Assembly (NCBI GenBank): GCA_002457215.1
Contig: NTJZ01000007.1
Span: 62,001-126,000, forward strand
Reading direction: 5' to 3'
Length of the DNA: 64,000 bases
Origin: OM182 bacterium MED-G28
GTDB taxonomy: Bacteria; Pseudomonadota; Gammaproteobacteria; Pseudomonadales; Pseudohongiellaceae
A program made the position numbers and the translations under genes. A model generated the notes under the pieces. The model was not told where the DNA came from, did no database searches, and saw nothing but the letters and a program-made list of their open reading frames with translations. Position 1 is the stretch's first letter; every line of letters begins with the position of its first letter. This document shows positions 29,193 to 38,581 of this stretch, one piece after another.

Positions 29193-29735
29193 TTGGAACA
29201 ATATCGCGGCACTACAATCGTCTCTGTAAGAAGGGGTAATAAAGTCGTCATTGGTGGAGATGGCCAGGTGTCTCAGGGCAACACCGTAATGAAGGGAAAT
29301 GCCCGGAAAGTTCGACGCCTATACAATGAACAAGTACTCGCTGGATTTGCGGGGGGAACTGCTGATGCTTTTACATTATTCGAAAGGTTTGAGGAGCAAC
29401 TGGAAAAACATCATGGCAAATTAGTTAGAGCTGCGGTTGAGCTGGCTAAGCTATGGCGTACAGAAAGGTCATTGCGCAGATTAGAAGCTTTGTTAGTAGT
29501 CGCGGATAAAGAATCATCACTGATTATTACCGGCAACGGCGATGTTATAGAACCTGAAGACTCCATTATGGCTATTGGTTCAGGTGGCCCTTTCGCTCTC
29601 TCATCTGCAAGAGCCCTTGTACAAAACACTGAGTTAGATGCAAAAGCAATTGTCGAGAAAAGCCTTGCTATCGCTGCTGACATTTGTGTTTACACAAATC
29701 AAACTCATACAATTGAAGAATTGAAGATCGACTAA
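29193..29735 (+). CDS. hslV: ATP-dependent protease subunit HslV (ClpQ)
   Basis: 180 aa from a TTG at 29193, chosen because GGGAGA lies 6 nt upstream and the protein then begins (M)[13 protein letters not shown]; an ATG-type start at 29157 would add residues not found in the family. Proteasome-like threonine protease of the HslUV complex. The N-terminal nucleophile is the first Thr of TTIVSV, so a short propeptide (MEQYRG) must be removed. [20 protein letters not shown] and [14 protein letters not shown] are further signatures. Heat-shock promoter upstream; hslU follows after 35 nt. Confidence 0.95.
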   Translation: MEQYRGTTIVSVRRGNKVVIGGDGQVSQGNTVMKGNARKVRRLYNEQVLAGFAGGTADAFTLFERFEEQLEKHHGKLVRAAVELAKLWRTERSLRRLEALLVVADKESSLIITGNGDVIEPEDSIMAIGSGGPFALSSARALVQNTELDAKAIVEKSLAIAADICVYTNQTHTIEELKID

Positions 29736-29770
29736 CGTCGGTTTTTAAATTTACAACAACGGAATTACTA

Positions 29771-31108
29771 ATGACCATAATGACGCCTAGGGAAATTACC
29801 TCTGAATTAGACAAACACATTGTGGGGCAAGATAAGGCCAAACGCGCAGTTGCGATTGCTCTACGAAATCGTTGGCGGCGGATGAAGCTCGATGCAGAGC
29901 TGCGAGCAGAAATCACTCCAAAAAATATCCTGATGATCGGACCAACGGGTGTTGGGAAAACAGAAATAGCCAGACGCCTCGCAAAACTTGCACAAGCTCC
30001 TTTCATAAAAATCGAAGCAACTAAATTTACTGAAGTTGGGTATGTTGGTCGTGACGTAGAATCGATCATTCGCGATCTGGTTGATGTTGCCGTAAAAATG
30101 ATACGCGAAACTGAAATTCAAAAAGTTCGGCACCTGGCTGAGGACTTGGCGGAGGACAGAATTCTAGATGCGCTCTTACCACAAGCGCGTACTGATGAGA
30201 AGCAAGACGAGGAAGTAGGTCAATCGAGTGCCCGACAGCTATTTAGAAAAAAATTACGGCAAGGTGATCTTGACGACAAAGAAATCGAGATAAAAATCTC
30301 TGAAACTCCCGCTGGGGTTGAAATCATGGCGCCGCCGGGTCTTGAAGACATGACCAGCCAACTAAAAAACATGTTTTCTAATATGAATACTGGCCGCAAA
30401 AGCTCCCGTCGCATGCCCGTTAAAGCGGCGTTGAAAGTCGTAAAAGATGAAGAAGCAGCCAAGTTGATTAATGAAGAAGAAATAAAAAATCGAGCCGTCG
30501 AATCCACCGAACAAACTGGCATCGTATTTCTTGACGAAATCGATAAAGTTACCAATCGGCATGATCAGGGTAACGCAGGGGTTTCTAGAGAAGGCGTGCA
30601 AAGAGATTTATTGCCTTTAATAGAAGGGTCTACAGTAACTACTAAATACGGCAGTGTAAAAACGGATCATATTCTTTTTATTGCGTCTGGCGCATTTCAT
30701 CTATCTAAACCATCGGACTTGATTCCAGAACTGCAAGGCCGTTTGCCAATTCGGGTTGAACTAGACGCACTCTCGGCGGAAGATTTTGAACGTATTTTGG
30801 AAGAACCGGATGCCTCACTTACAGAGCAATATCAAGCTCTTCTCGCAACTGAAGAACTACAAATTCAATTCAGCAAAGATGGCATAACAAAGATTGCAGA
30901 AACTGCCTGGCAAGTGAATGAACGTACTGAAAACATAGGCGCAAGGCGACTGCATACGGTTATGGAGCGGCTCCTGGAAGAAGTATCTTTTTCTGCAGCA
31001 GATATCGCCGTAGGTAGTAGCGAAAAACTAGTCATCGACAAGGCCTATGTTGAGGGTCAGCTCGATGAATTAGCGAAAGATGAAGACTTAAGCCGTTATA
31101 TCCTTTGA
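29771..31108 (+). CDS. hslU: ATP-dependent protease ATPase subunit HslU (ClpY)
   Basis: 445 aa. AAA+ unfoldase that feeds substrates to HslV. It starts [20 protein letters not shown], with Walker [19 protein letters not shown], the pore motif region [14 protein letters not shown], the variable I domain (about 110-245), Walker [12 protein letters not shown] and the C-terminal DLSRYIL tail that docks into HslV. Length and C-terminus are typical. Confidence 0.98.
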   Translation: MTIMTPREITSELDKHIVGQDKAKRAVAIALRNRWRRMKLDAELRAEITPKNILMIGPTGVGKTEIARRLAKLAQAPFIKIEATKFTEVGYVGRDVESIIRDLVDVAVKMIRETEIQKVRHLAEDLAEDRILDALLPQARTDEKQDEEVGQSSARQLFRKKLRQGDLDDKEIEIKISETPAGVEIMAPPGLEDMTSQLKNMFSNMNTGRKSSRRMPVKAALKVVKDEEAAKLINEEEIKNRAVESTEQTGIVFLDEIDKVTNRHDQGNAGVSREGVQRDLLPLIEGSTVTTKYGSVKTDHILFIASGAFHLSKPSDLIPELQGRLPIRVELDALSAEDFERILEEPDASLTEQYQALLATEELQIQFSKDGITKIAETAWQVNERTENIGARRLHTVMERLLEEVSFSAADIAVGSSEKLVIDKAYVEGQLDELAKDEDLSRYIL

Positions 31109-31121
31109 TTGAAATGTAGCT

Positions 31122-31526
31122 ATGAGCCCTTTTACTCCCACAGATATTAATTTACATAGACAATCTTCAGTGCTTGAACTTGTCTACGCTGATGGATCTA
31201 CTTATGAACTAACCGCAGAGTTCTTGAGAGTGAATTCTCCGTCAGCCGAAGTTCGTGGGCATGGGAAAGGGCAAGAAATATTACAAACAGGAAAGCGCCA
31301 AGTAAAACTGATTAATATACAAGCAGTCGGAAGTTATGCAGTAAAATTAGTATTTGATGACGGGCATGATACTGGAATTTATAGCTGGCCTTACTTGCAA
31401 GAATTAAGTCATAACAAAAATGATCTCTGGAACTCTTACCTTGGAAAACTGCAAGCCGCGGGTGAAACTAGGGAAGCATTACCAGCAGACACCCAAGTAA
31501 TCAAAATCCAACCGGTCCAGGACTAA
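31122..31526 (+). CDS. DUF971 / gamma-butyrobetaine hydroxylase-like N-terminal domain protein
   Basis: 134 aa. Single DUF971 domain, the same fold as the N-terminal domain of gamma-butyrobetaine dioxygenase and of some Fe-S carrier-linked proteins. Visible: [60 protein letters not shown]. Its ligand and function are not established. It sits 13 nt after hslU and 11 nt before ubiE, a conserved place in gammaproteobacteria, so co-transcription with the heat-shock and ubiquinone genes is likely. Confidence 0.85.
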   Translation: MSPFTPTDINLHRQSSVLELVYADGSTYELTAEFLRVNSPSAEVRGHGKGQEILQTGKRQVKLINIQAVGSYAVKLVFDDGHDTGIYSWPYLQELSHNKNDLWNSYLGKLQAAGETREALPADTQVIKIQPVQD

Positions 31527-31537
31527 GAAATAGAACC

Positions 31538-32299
31538 ATGGTCAATAATAAGGACGATTACGAAACCACACACTTCGGTTACGAAGAGGTTCCTATTAGC
31601 GAAAAACAAGAAAGGGTCAGTCAGGTATTTAGTTCAGTGGCGAACCGTTATGACATCATGAATGATGTCATGTCACTAGGTACCCATAGACTAATTAAAC
31701 GTTTTACTATCGACCTCAGTGCTCTTCGTCCCGGTCATACTGTTTTAGATCTGGCGGGAGGAACGGGAGACTTCAGCTTGCGCTTCTCGACATTGGTCGG
31801 TGCGACGGGGCAAGTAGTCCTTGCAGATATTAATGAAGCCATGCTTCAGGTTGGTCGAGATCGTGTTATCGATGCGTCTAAAATTGGAAATGTTCAATTT
31901 GCTCAAGTAAATGCTGAACAACTGCCTTTCGAAGATAATACTTTCAATTGTATTTGTATCGCCTACGGCCTTAGGAATATAACTGACAAGGACTCCGCTC
32001 TAGCTTCCATGAATCGTGTTTTGAAACCAGGCGGCCGAGTGCTGGTACTGGAATTTTCAAAACCTAAGAACCAGTTAGTCAGAAAAGCCTATGATGCTTT
32101 TTCTTCTCTATGGCCCACTGCAGGAAAGCTGTTCACAGGAGATGCTGCGAGTTATCGTTACCTTGTTGAGTCAATCCGTATGCACCCAGATCAAGATACG
32201 TTGCTTGGGATGATGAATAATGCAGGTTTAGTTAATTGCAAATATCACAATGTGATGAATGGAATTTGTGCAATCCATATGGGGTTCAAAGCACCGTGA
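31538..32299 (+). CDS. ubiE: ubiquinone/menaquinone C-methyltransferase UbiE
   Basis: 253 aa. SAM-dependent C-methyltransferase of the ubiquinone ring. [25 protein letters not shown] is the family N-terminal signature; [15 protein letters not shown] is SAM motif [15 protein letters not shown] and [10 protein letters not shown] are motifs II-III. It overlaps the UbiJ start by 4 nt (GTGA), so ubiE-ubiJ are translationally coupled, and ubiB follows, giving the conserved ubiEJB operon. Confidence 0.98.
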   Translation: MVNNKDDYETTHFGYEEVPISEKQERVSQVFSSVANRYDIMNDVMSLGTHRLIKRFTIDLSALRPGHTVLDLAGGTGDFSLRFSTLVGATGQVVLADINEAMLQVGRDRVIDASKIGNVQFAQVNAEQLPFEDNTFNCICIAYGLRNITDKDSALASMNRVLKPGGRVLVLEFSKPKNQLVRKAYDAFSSLWPTAGKLFTGDAASYRYLVESIRMHPDQDTLLGMMNNAGLVNCKYHNVMNGICAIHMGFKAP

Positions 32300-32931
32300 A
32301 AGAAATTATTAGTATCGCTCTTTGGTCAGCGGAAAAGGTCGCTAATCAAATAATTCAATCAGACAGATACGTACTGAATAAACTTGCCCCATTCGCCGGA
32401 AGAAGTTTAGAAATAGAAACATCGTCACCGAATTTTAGTATCGTAGTATTTTTCGGATTCGATAGATTAAGTTTAAGTGGCATAAGCGCAGAACTACTCA
32501 ATATAACTCCTGACGCAAAAGTTTCTGGCGAAACAAAGACGCTGGTTAATTTGCTGACAAAGAACACACCTCAACCACTAACCAATTCTAAAATTGCAGT
32601 TGCTGGCGACGCACAATTTATGCAAGATATTTTTCAAACTATACAATCTCTGGATATACAGTGGGCGGATCATCTGGCCCCTTTCCTGGGCGATACAGCA
32701 ACCCATGAAACTGATAATTTTGTGAGATGCTTGAGTTCCTGGGGTCAGGATGCAAGTAAAAAGCTAAAACGAAATGCAAATGACTACATAAAAGAAGAAG
32801 CCAGATTGGCTCCCCACTCCTCGGATATTCAGAAATTTAGCGAGGATTTAGATCAACTACGATTGAAAATCGATCGCGTAACCGCAAAGGCTGAATATCT
32901 TTTTCAACGCTTGGGACCAGTAAACAACTGA
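32296..32931 (+). CDS. ubiJ: ubiquinone biosynthesis accessory factor UbiJ
   Basis: 211 aa from a GTG at 32296, which overlaps the ubiE stop. The protein has an N-terminal SCP2/sterol-carrier-like domain (from about residue 15 to 110, with [19 protein letters not shown] and [16 protein letters not shown]) and a C-terminal charged helical region (about 160-205) that forms a coiled coil. In E. coli UbiJ and UbiK bind lipid intermediates in the cytosolic Ubi complex. Sequence conservation is low, as usual for UbiJ; the place between ubiE and ubiB makes the assignment firm. Confidence 0.88.
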   Translation: MKEIISIALWSAEKVANQIIQSDRYVLNKLAPFAGRSLEIETSSPNFSIVVFFGFDRLSLSGISAELLNITPDAKVSGETKTLVNLLTKNTPQPLTNSKIAVAGDAQFMQDIFQTIQSLDIQWADHLAPFLGDTATHETDNFVRCLSSWGQDASKKLKRNANDYIKEEARLAPHSSDIQKFSEDLDQLRLKIDRVTAKAEYLFQRLGPVNN

Positions 32932-32979
32932 AAAATCGAGATTTATTGAGCTTTTGATTCTTGTTTGCCGAGTTTACAG

Positions 32980-34659
32980 ATGCTATCTTTCCTCCCCCTC
33001 CACGCAAGCAGAACCCTATACGTGTCCTATCTACCCCGTCTTATAAAAATTCTACGAGTGATTGCCAGATATCGTCTCGATGAATACCTTGACGGCCAAC
33101 CAGGGATGATCTGGTTGCGAATGTTACTTTTTCCATTTCGATTAGGTCGTTCCGTGACTGCCCCAGAAGGATCTCGAAATCGACGCTTGCGACAAGCGAT
33201 GGAAGAGCTAGGACCAATTTATATTAAGTTTGGTCAGTTACTTTCCACCCGCAGGGATTTCCTCGATAGTGACCTCGCTGACGAATTACAATCATTGCAA
33301 GATAATGTGCCACCATTTAAATCTCCCACTATAGACTTCATTATCAAAGATTCTCTTGGAGTTAAATCATCGGAAGTCTTCAAGCAGATCGATGAAAAAC
33401 CTTTTGCATCCGCCTCAATCGCGCAAGTATATAAAGCCGTTTTACAGTCTGGTGAAGACGTCGTCGTCAAAGTATTACGGCCAGGTATTGAGAAAATCGT
33501 CGATGCAGATATTAGATTACTTAAATGGGTCGCGGCCTTAATTGAGTTTCGAACTACGTTAGGCAAACGATTACGACCATCAGAAGTAGTGAATGATTAT
33601 GAAAAAATCATTTGGAATGAATTAAACTTACAAACTGAGGCTGCAAATACCTCTGTACTGAGGAAGAATTTTGAGCAAAGCGCCGAACTTTACGTCCCCA
33701 AAATTTATTGGGATTACACATGCAAAAACATGCTGGTCATGGAAAGAATTCACGGCATTTCGGTCTCCGATCTAAAACAACTTAAATCACATAATATCAA
33801 TCTTAAAAAGCTTGCTGAGACCGGAGTGAACATCTTCTTCACACAAGTATTCGAGCACAATTTTTTTCATGCTGATATGCACCCTGGAAATATATTTGTG
33901 TCTCGAGAGAACCCAAATAATCCCCAATACATTGCCATCGATTGCGCAATCATAGGAACACTGAGCGATGATGATCAAGAATACTTAGCTAAGAACTTGT
34001 TAGCGATCTTTAAGAGAGATTATCGCAAAGTAGCGCAACTTCATTTGGAAAGTGGATGGGTGCCAAAAGATACCAAAGTTCATGAATTTGAATCGGCTAT
34101 ACGCAGTGTCTGTGAACCGATTTTTGAGAAGCCATTGAAGGATATTTCATTTGGCCAGCTTTTGGTTCAACTGTTTAGAACGGCCGGCCGCTTTAATATG
34201 GAAGTGCAACCTTCACTCGTTCTTTTGCAAAAAACACTCTTGAACATCGAAGGCCTTGGACGCCAACTTTATCCTGAACTAGATCTATGGCAAACGGCTC
34301 TGCCGTATCTTGAAAATTGGAATACCAAACGATTAAATCCATTTATTTTATTAACCAAAATACAGGAAAATATTCCCAGCCTAATTGAACAATTACCGCG
34401 TTTACCACATTTACTACTCAAGGCAATTGAGCAATCAAACCAATTCAGTGAAATTAGCGATTCTTTAAAAAATCAAGAAGCAAGGCAAAAAGAGGTGGAA
34501 AAGACACGAAAACGAGTTGCACGAACTGGTGGAATCGTTGCTCTTGTCTTAGCGGTTGCAACATTAGTACCATTGACCAGCGCAGTCATTGTTAGTAGTC
34601 CAATCCCTACCCTAGGACTAACTGCAGTCGGTTTCTATCTTTTGTATTTTAGACGGTGA
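32980..34659 (+). CDS. ubiB: ubiquinone biosynthesis protein kinase-like UbiB
   Basis: About 559 aa from the ATG at 32980; a TTG at 32965 and a GTG at about 33019 are alternatives and none has a strong ribosome binding site. ABC1/ADCK-family atypical kinase required for ubiquinone synthesis. The KxGQ motif (YIKFGQLLSTRRDFL), A-rich loop (FASASIAQVYKAVL), VVVKVLRPG (Lys) and the HADMHPGNIF catalytic segment are visible. Two C-terminal membrane helices (about residues 520-560, VALVLAVATLVPLTSAVIV) anchor it. It ends at the start of hisI. Confidence 0.95.
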   Translation: MLSFLPLHASRTLYVSYLPRLIKILRVIARYRLDEYLDGQPGMIWLRMLLFPFRLGRSVTAPEGSRNRRLRQAMEELGPIYIKFGQLLSTRRDFLDSDLADELQSLQDNVPPFKSPTIDFIIKDSLGVKSSEVFKQIDEKPFASASIAQVYKAVLQSGEDVVVKVLRPGIEKIVDADIRLLKWVAALIEFRTTLGKRLRPSEVVNDYEKIIWNELNLQTEAANTSVLRKNFEQSAELYVPKIYWDYTCKNMLVMERIHGISVSDLKQLKSHNINLKKLAETGVNIFFTQVFEHNFFHADMHPGNIFVSRENPNNPQYIAIDCAIIGTLSDDDQEYLAKNLLAIFKRDYRKVAQLHLESGWVPKDTKVHEFESAIRSVCEPIFEKPLKDISFGQLLVQLFRTAGRFNMEVQPSLVLLQKTLLNIEGLGRQLYPELDLWQTALPYLENWNTKRLNPFILLTKIQENIPSLIEQLPRLPHLLLKAIEQSNQFSEISDSLKNQEARQKEVEKTRKRVARTGGIVALVLAVATLVPLTSAVIVSSPIPTLGLTAVGFYLLYFRR

Positions 34660-34676
34660 AAGAGCATACTAAGCTG

Positions 34677-35066
34677 ATGACTTCTTATTTGGACGAAGTA
34701 AATTGGAACAAAAATGGCTTGATTCCAGTGATCGCGCAGGATGCGACATCGGGGAGAGTTTTGATGCAAGCCTGGGCTAATCGAGAAGCTTTACAAACAG
34801 CGATTGATGAAGGACGCGCTGTATACTGGTCTCGCTCTCGTAATGCATTGTGGCGCAAAGGCGAAGAATCAGGAAATGTTCAAAAGCTTGTAGATGTATA
34901 TTTGGACTGCGACAATGACACTTTGTGCTATAAAGTCGAACAAATCGGCGGAATAGCGTGCCATACGGGGCGCGAGAGCTGCTTCTTCCAAAAATTTAGA
35001 AATGACAAGTGGGAAATTTTAGATCCTGTTCTCAAAGATACATCGGAATTATACGGAAAATCATAA
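34677..35066 (+). CDS. hisI: phosphoribosyl-AMP cyclohydrolase
   Basis: 129 aa from the ATG at 34677 (MTSYLDEVNWNKNGLIP), matching the family start; a GTG at 34656 overlapping the ubiB stop would add seven residues. Zinc enzyme of histidine synthesis opening the purine ring of PR-AMP. QDATSGRVLMQAWANREAL, AVYWSRSRNALWRKGEESGN, DCDNDTLCYKVEQ and GIACHTGRESCFF (zinc-binding Cys residues) are visible. Separate from hisE, unlike the fused enteric hisIE. Confidence 0.95.
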   Translation: MTSYLDEVNWNKNGLIPVIAQDATSGRVLMQAWANREALQTAIDEGRAVYWSRSRNALWRKGEESGNVQKLVDVYLDCDNDTLCYKVEQIGGIACHTGRESCFFQKFRNDKWEILDPVLKDTSELYGKS

Positions 35067-35103
35067 GCACTCTTAGTGTTTGCAGTGCAAGTTGAGTGTT
35101 AAA

Positions 35104-35451
35104 ATGAGCAGAGTGTTATTCGAACTAGCAGAAGTTCTGGAAAAAAGAAAATCCGCGAACGGCGATACTTCCTATGTTGCGAGCTTGCATGAAAAAGGTC
35201 TGAACAAAATTCTTGAAAAAGTAAGTGAAGAAGCAACGGAAACTATTCTTGCAGCAAAAGAGTGCAATGCTAATTCTATCGAAAGCAAGGCTGCTGTAAT
35301 AAGTGAAACAGCAGACCTTTGGTTCCACACAATGGTTATGTTAAGCCACCTCAATATGGGACCCGATCAAGTATTGGTTGAATTAGAAAAGCGTTTTGAC
35401 ATTTCTGGCCTTGATGAAAAGGCTTCACGTAAAATTGAAACCAGCAATTAG
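35104..35451 (+). CDS. hisE: phosphoribosyl-ATP pyrophosphatase
   Basis: 115 aa from the ATG at 35104 ([16 protein letters not shown]); an upstream TTG at 35080 is less likely. All-alpha MazG-like fold hydrolysing PR-ATP to PR-AMP. Signatures: [31 protein letters not shown] and [15 protein letters not shown] (metal-binding Glu/Asp). Second gene of the hisI-hisE pair that leads directly into tatABC, the Pseudomonas order. Confidence 0.95.
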   Translation: MSRVLFELAEVLEKRKSANGDTSYVASLHEKGLNKILEKVSEEATETILAAKECNANSIESKAAVISETADLWFHTMVMLSHLNMGPDQVLVELEKRFDISGLDEKASRKIETSN

Positions 35452-35490
35452 GAATCCTATAGGTAATATTGCTGGTATTGGAGGTTTATT

Positions 35491-35727
35491 ATGGGTGTAG
35501 GTGGAATAGGCATTTGGCAACTACTAATTATTCTACTAATTGTAGTAATGCTATTCGGAACAAAAAAATTACGTAACTTAGGTTCTGATCTTGGTGGCGC
35601 CTTAAAGGGATTTAAAACCGCAATAAAAGATGACGAAGCTGAGGCCGATTCAGAGGCATCTGAAGATTCTACAGAAGGCACCGGTGAGACCATCGATGCG
35701 ACTGCCGAAAAAGTAGAAACTAAATAG
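35491..35727 (+). CDS. tatA: twin-arginine translocase subunit TatA
   Basis: 78 aa, preceded by GGAGG. The N-terminal membrane helix (about 4-22, [20 protein letters not shown]) is followed by the hinge [10 protein letters not shown] and the amphipathic helix ([12 protein letters not shown]), then an acidic tail. TatA oligomers form the pore for folded Tat substrates. Confidence 0.96.
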   Translation: MGVGGIGIWQLLIILLIVVMLFGTKKLRNLGSDLGGALKGFKTAIKDDEAEADSEASEDSTEGTGETIDATAEKVETK

Positions 35728-35784
35728 CTTTCAATATCACTCATCAAACACCGCGCTCACTAGACTTGAGTGCGACTGCCGGTA

Positions 35785-36267
35785 ATGTTTAACATTCATT
35801 CAACTGAAATACTTTTAATACTAATAATTGCTTTGATCATTATCGGACCAGAGCGGCTCCCTACTGCAGTTAAAACAGCTGGACTTTGGATTGGTCGATT
35901 CCGACGCTCTTTTTATAAAGTCAAAGCTGAAATAGAAAGGGAATTAAATACCGATGAGATTCGTCGTCAATTACACAATGAATCTGTATTGGCACAAATA
36001 GATGAAGCAAAAGCAAAAGTGGAATCAGTTGCCGAAGAAACAGAGACATCAGTCAACAAATTAGTAAATTCAGAAAATTTTGATCCTGGTGCTTCAAAAG
36101 TAACAGATGAACAATCTTCCGAGGAAAAATCTCTGCAGGAAGAAATTCAAGAAGTCTCTGATGAAGTTGAAGAAGTTACTAGAGAAATCTATAGCTCAGG
36201 CAAAAATCCAAGACTTGCAGAGAATGAACCAACCGAAGAAGTGAAACAAGATGACAGCGTCAGCTGA
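35785..36267 (+). CDS. tatB: twin-arginine translocase subunit TatB
   Basis: 160 aa from the ATG at 35785 (MFNIHSTEILLILIIALI), the usual TatB beginning; a GTG five codons upstream is possible. One membrane helix, the Glu and IIGPERLPTAVKTAG hinge, an amphipathic helix and a long acidic C-terminal part. It binds TatC in substrate recognition. Overlaps the tatC start by 17 nt. Confidence 0.95.
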   Translation: MFNIHSTEILLILIIALIIIGPERLPTAVKTAGLWIGRFRRSFYKVKAEIERELNTDEIRRQLHNESVLAQIDEAKAKVESVAEETETSVNKLVNSENFDPGASKVTDEQSSEEKSLQEEIQEVSDEVEEVTREIYSSGKNPRLAENEPTEEVKQDDSVS

Positions 36268-37006
36268 AGACGAAAAAGAGCTAACGCTTATCGATCATTT
36301 GGTTGAATTGCGTGATCGCATCTTAAAGTGTGTTGTCGCAATCGTAGTTCTTTTTCTGGCTATGTTTTACTGGGCCAACGATATCTACAATTATGTAGCC
36401 CTACCGCTTGTCCAAGCACTACCAGAGGGGTCAAGCATGATAGCAATCGATCCAACCTCTCCGTTTTTTGCCCCTTTTAAGCTAACTTTCTATGTCGCTT
36501 TTCTAGTAGCAGCACCCTATATTTTGTATCAGCTTTGGTCGTTTATTGCGCCAGGCCTTTATAAGAATGAAAAAGCAGTAGCGATACCACTTTTTATATC
36601 CAGTGTCTTACTTTTTTATACAGGCATAGCTTTCGCACGTTATGTCCTATTTGGAATTGTATTCGGTTTCTTTATCTCAGTAGCACCGGACGGTATCCAA
36701 GTAGCGCCTGATATTAGCAGCTTCTTAAGTTTCGCCTTGACGATATTTTTCGCCTTCGGGTTTGCTTTTGAAATTCCTATCGCTGTATTTCTTTGTATTT
36801 GGGCAGGGCTTGCCGAGCCAGACTCTCTTGCTGAGAAACGCCCCTATGTCGTAGTTGGTTGCTTTATTATTGCCATGCTGCTCACACCACCTGATCCTTT
36901 CACCCAATCTATGTTGGCCTTACCCATGTGGGCATTGTTTGAAGTTGGAATAATTGCTGGGCGACTAATTCAAAAGCGTCAAGCCGAAGAAGAGGATAGT
37001 CAATAA
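36251..37006 (+). CDS. tatC: twin-arginine translocase subunit TatC
   Basis: 251 aa. Six-helix inner-membrane receptor of Tat signal peptides. The N-terminal cytoplasmic LIDHLVELRDRILK motif, YQLWSFIAPGLYKNEK in the first cytoplasmic loop and FAFGFAFEIPIAVFLC (with the conserved Glu) are visible; the membrane segments are evenly spaced. Last gene of the ubi-his-tat run; dtd converges on it 12 nt away. Confidence 0.97.
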   Translation: MTASAEDEKELTLIDHLVELRDRILKCVVAIVVLFLAMFYWANDIYNYVALPLVQALPEGSSMIAIDPTSPFFAPFKLTFYVAFLVAAPYILYQLWSFIAPGLYKNEKAVAIPLFISSVLLFYTGIAFARYVLFGIVFGFFISVAPDGIQVAPDISSFLSFALTIFFAFGFAFEIPIAVFLCIWAGLAEPDSLAEKRPYVVVGCFIIAMLLTPPDPFTQSMLALPMWALFEVGIIAGRLIQKRQAEEEDSQ

Positions 37007-37018
37007 AAAAGTTTCGAT

Positions 37019-37456
37019 TCAAGCTCTTAAACTAAAGGTCGCCGGACCATCGTTCTCCAAGGCGATCCGCATATTTGCGGCAAACTGGCCACTACCTACG
37101 ATTGCGTATTTCTCTTTAGCCGAACTCACCAAGTATTCGAATAACACTTTTGCGTCTTGAGGAGGCATTGCCGATGAAAAACCAGGCCTTAACCCTTTGT
37201 CTGTAGTTGCAGCGAGGGTGAATTGGGAAACAAGCATAAGCCCACCTCCGACATCCGTTAGGCTTAAGTTCATTTTCCCTTCGATATCTACAAATACCCT
37301 ATAAGCAAGAATTTTATTCAATAATTTATCGGCAGTAGTGTTTGTATCTTTTTTTTCGATGCCGATTAATGCCAGCATCCCTTTATCGATTCCTGAATAT
37401 AGCTGGTCTTCAATTAACACTTTGGCGTAATTTACTCGCTGAACAAGAGCAATCAT
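37019..37456 (-). CDS. dtd: D-aminoacyl-tRNA deacylase
   Basis: 145 aa. Hydrolyses D-amino acids misattached to tRNA. MIALVQRVNYAKV at the start, GGGLMLVSQFTLAA (catalytic SQFT), PGFSSAMPPQDA and ENDGPATF (the Gly-Pro motif, here DGPAT) mark the family. Read after pip with a 12-nt gap, probably as a pip-dtd pair as in Pseudomonas. Confidence 0.96.
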   Translation of the reverse strand: MIALVQRVNYAKVLIEDQLYSGIDKGMLALIGIEKKDTNTTADKLLNKILAYRVFVDIEGKMNLSLTDVGGGLMLVSQFTLAATTDKGLRPGFSSAMPPQDAKVLFEYLVSSAKEKYAIVGSGQFAANMRIALENDGPATFSLRA

Positions 37457-37468
37457 TTTTAAAGTAAA

Positions 37469-38428
37469 CTATCCGGCTTGTTGGAGTTCTTTCGCTATGT
37501 CCTGGGTCGCGCGTATTAATGCATCAACCGTACCCGGCTCCGATGCAGAATGTCCAGCATCTCTTACAATATGTAATTCAGAATTTTGCCAATGCTGATG
37601 AAGCGTATTCGCATTGTTGAGCGGACAAAGAATATCATAGCGACCATGCACAATACGGCCAGGAATATCTGAAATTGCGGACATGTTTTTTAAAATCTGA
37701 TTTTCTTCAATAAAACCTTTGTTCACAAAATAGTGTGTTTCTATCCGAGACAAGGCAAGTGCAAAATGAGGCTTAGTAAATTTAGCCAGAGCTTCAGCAC
37801 TTGGTCTCAGCTTCGAACAATTGCCCTCCCATGCCGACCATGATTTTGCAGCGGCCATTCGAGCCAACTCATCTTCGCCGGTCAAACGGTCATAATAGGC
37901 ATTGATCAAGTCGCTGCGCTCACTTTCCGGAACTGCATTGACGAATTCTTCCCAATAATCCGGAAACACGTGATTAGTGCCGTCTTTATATACCCAATCC
38001 AAATCACATTTACGACAGAGAAAAATACCACGCAAAATCAATGCCGACACACGGGCAGGAAAGTTTTGAGCATAAAGCAAACTTAAAGTTGATCCCCATG
38101 AGCCCCCAAACATTATCCATTTAGAAACGCCTAGATATTCTCGAATCACCTCTATATCGGCGATGAGATGATCTGTCGTGTTTTCTTTCAGAGAGGCATG
38201 GGGAATTGATCTTCCACAACCGCGCTGATCGAAGGTAATAATATGAAATTTTTGAGGGTCAAAGAATCGTCGTGAACTTGCATCGCAACCTCCGCCTGGA
38301 CCACCATGGACAAACAATACCGGCAGACCATCACTGTTTCCAGATTCATCCACATATAGCTCATGGCTATCAGATACCCTGACTTGATGGCGTTTGAAGG
38401 GTTTTATTTCAGGAAACAGCACTAGCAT
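37469..38428 (-). CDS. pip: proline iminopeptidase
   Basis: 319 aa. Alpha/beta-hydrolase of family S33 cleaving N-terminal proline. Oxyanion region FVHGGPGGGCDASSRRFFDP, nucleophile GGSWGSTLSLLYA (Ser), Asp in HGRYDILCP and His in DAGHSASEPG form the triad. The FDQRGCGRS motif is typical of Pip. No signal peptide, so cytoplasmic. GGGAG precedes the ATG. Confidence 0.95.
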   Translation of the reverse strand: MLVLFPEIKPFKRHQVRVSDSHELYVDESGNSDGLPVLFVHGGPGGGCDASSRRFFDPQKFHIITFDQRGCGRSIPHASLKENTTDHLIADIEVIREYLGVSKWIMFGGSWGSTLSLLYAQNFPARVSALILRGIFLCRKCDLDWVYKDGTNHVFPDYWEEFVNAVPESERSDLINAYYDRLTGEDELARMAAAKSWSAWEGNCSKLRPSAEALAKFTKPHFALALSRIETHYFVNKGFIEENQILKNMSAISDIPGRIVHGRYDILCPLNNANTLHQHWQNSELHIVRDAGHSASEPGTVDALIRATQDIAKELQQAG

Positions 38429-38581
38429 TAATCACTCCCTGCAAAAGACAACCTCAATTTTGAATTAAGAGCTCTTTATAACAACAACTGACTAGAAGCT
38501 CTGTCTCCCGGGTGGAATTAAGTAAACAATAATAGGCCAGCTTAAGTATTTATGCTAGGGCGGGCTAAATGGAAAATCAAC

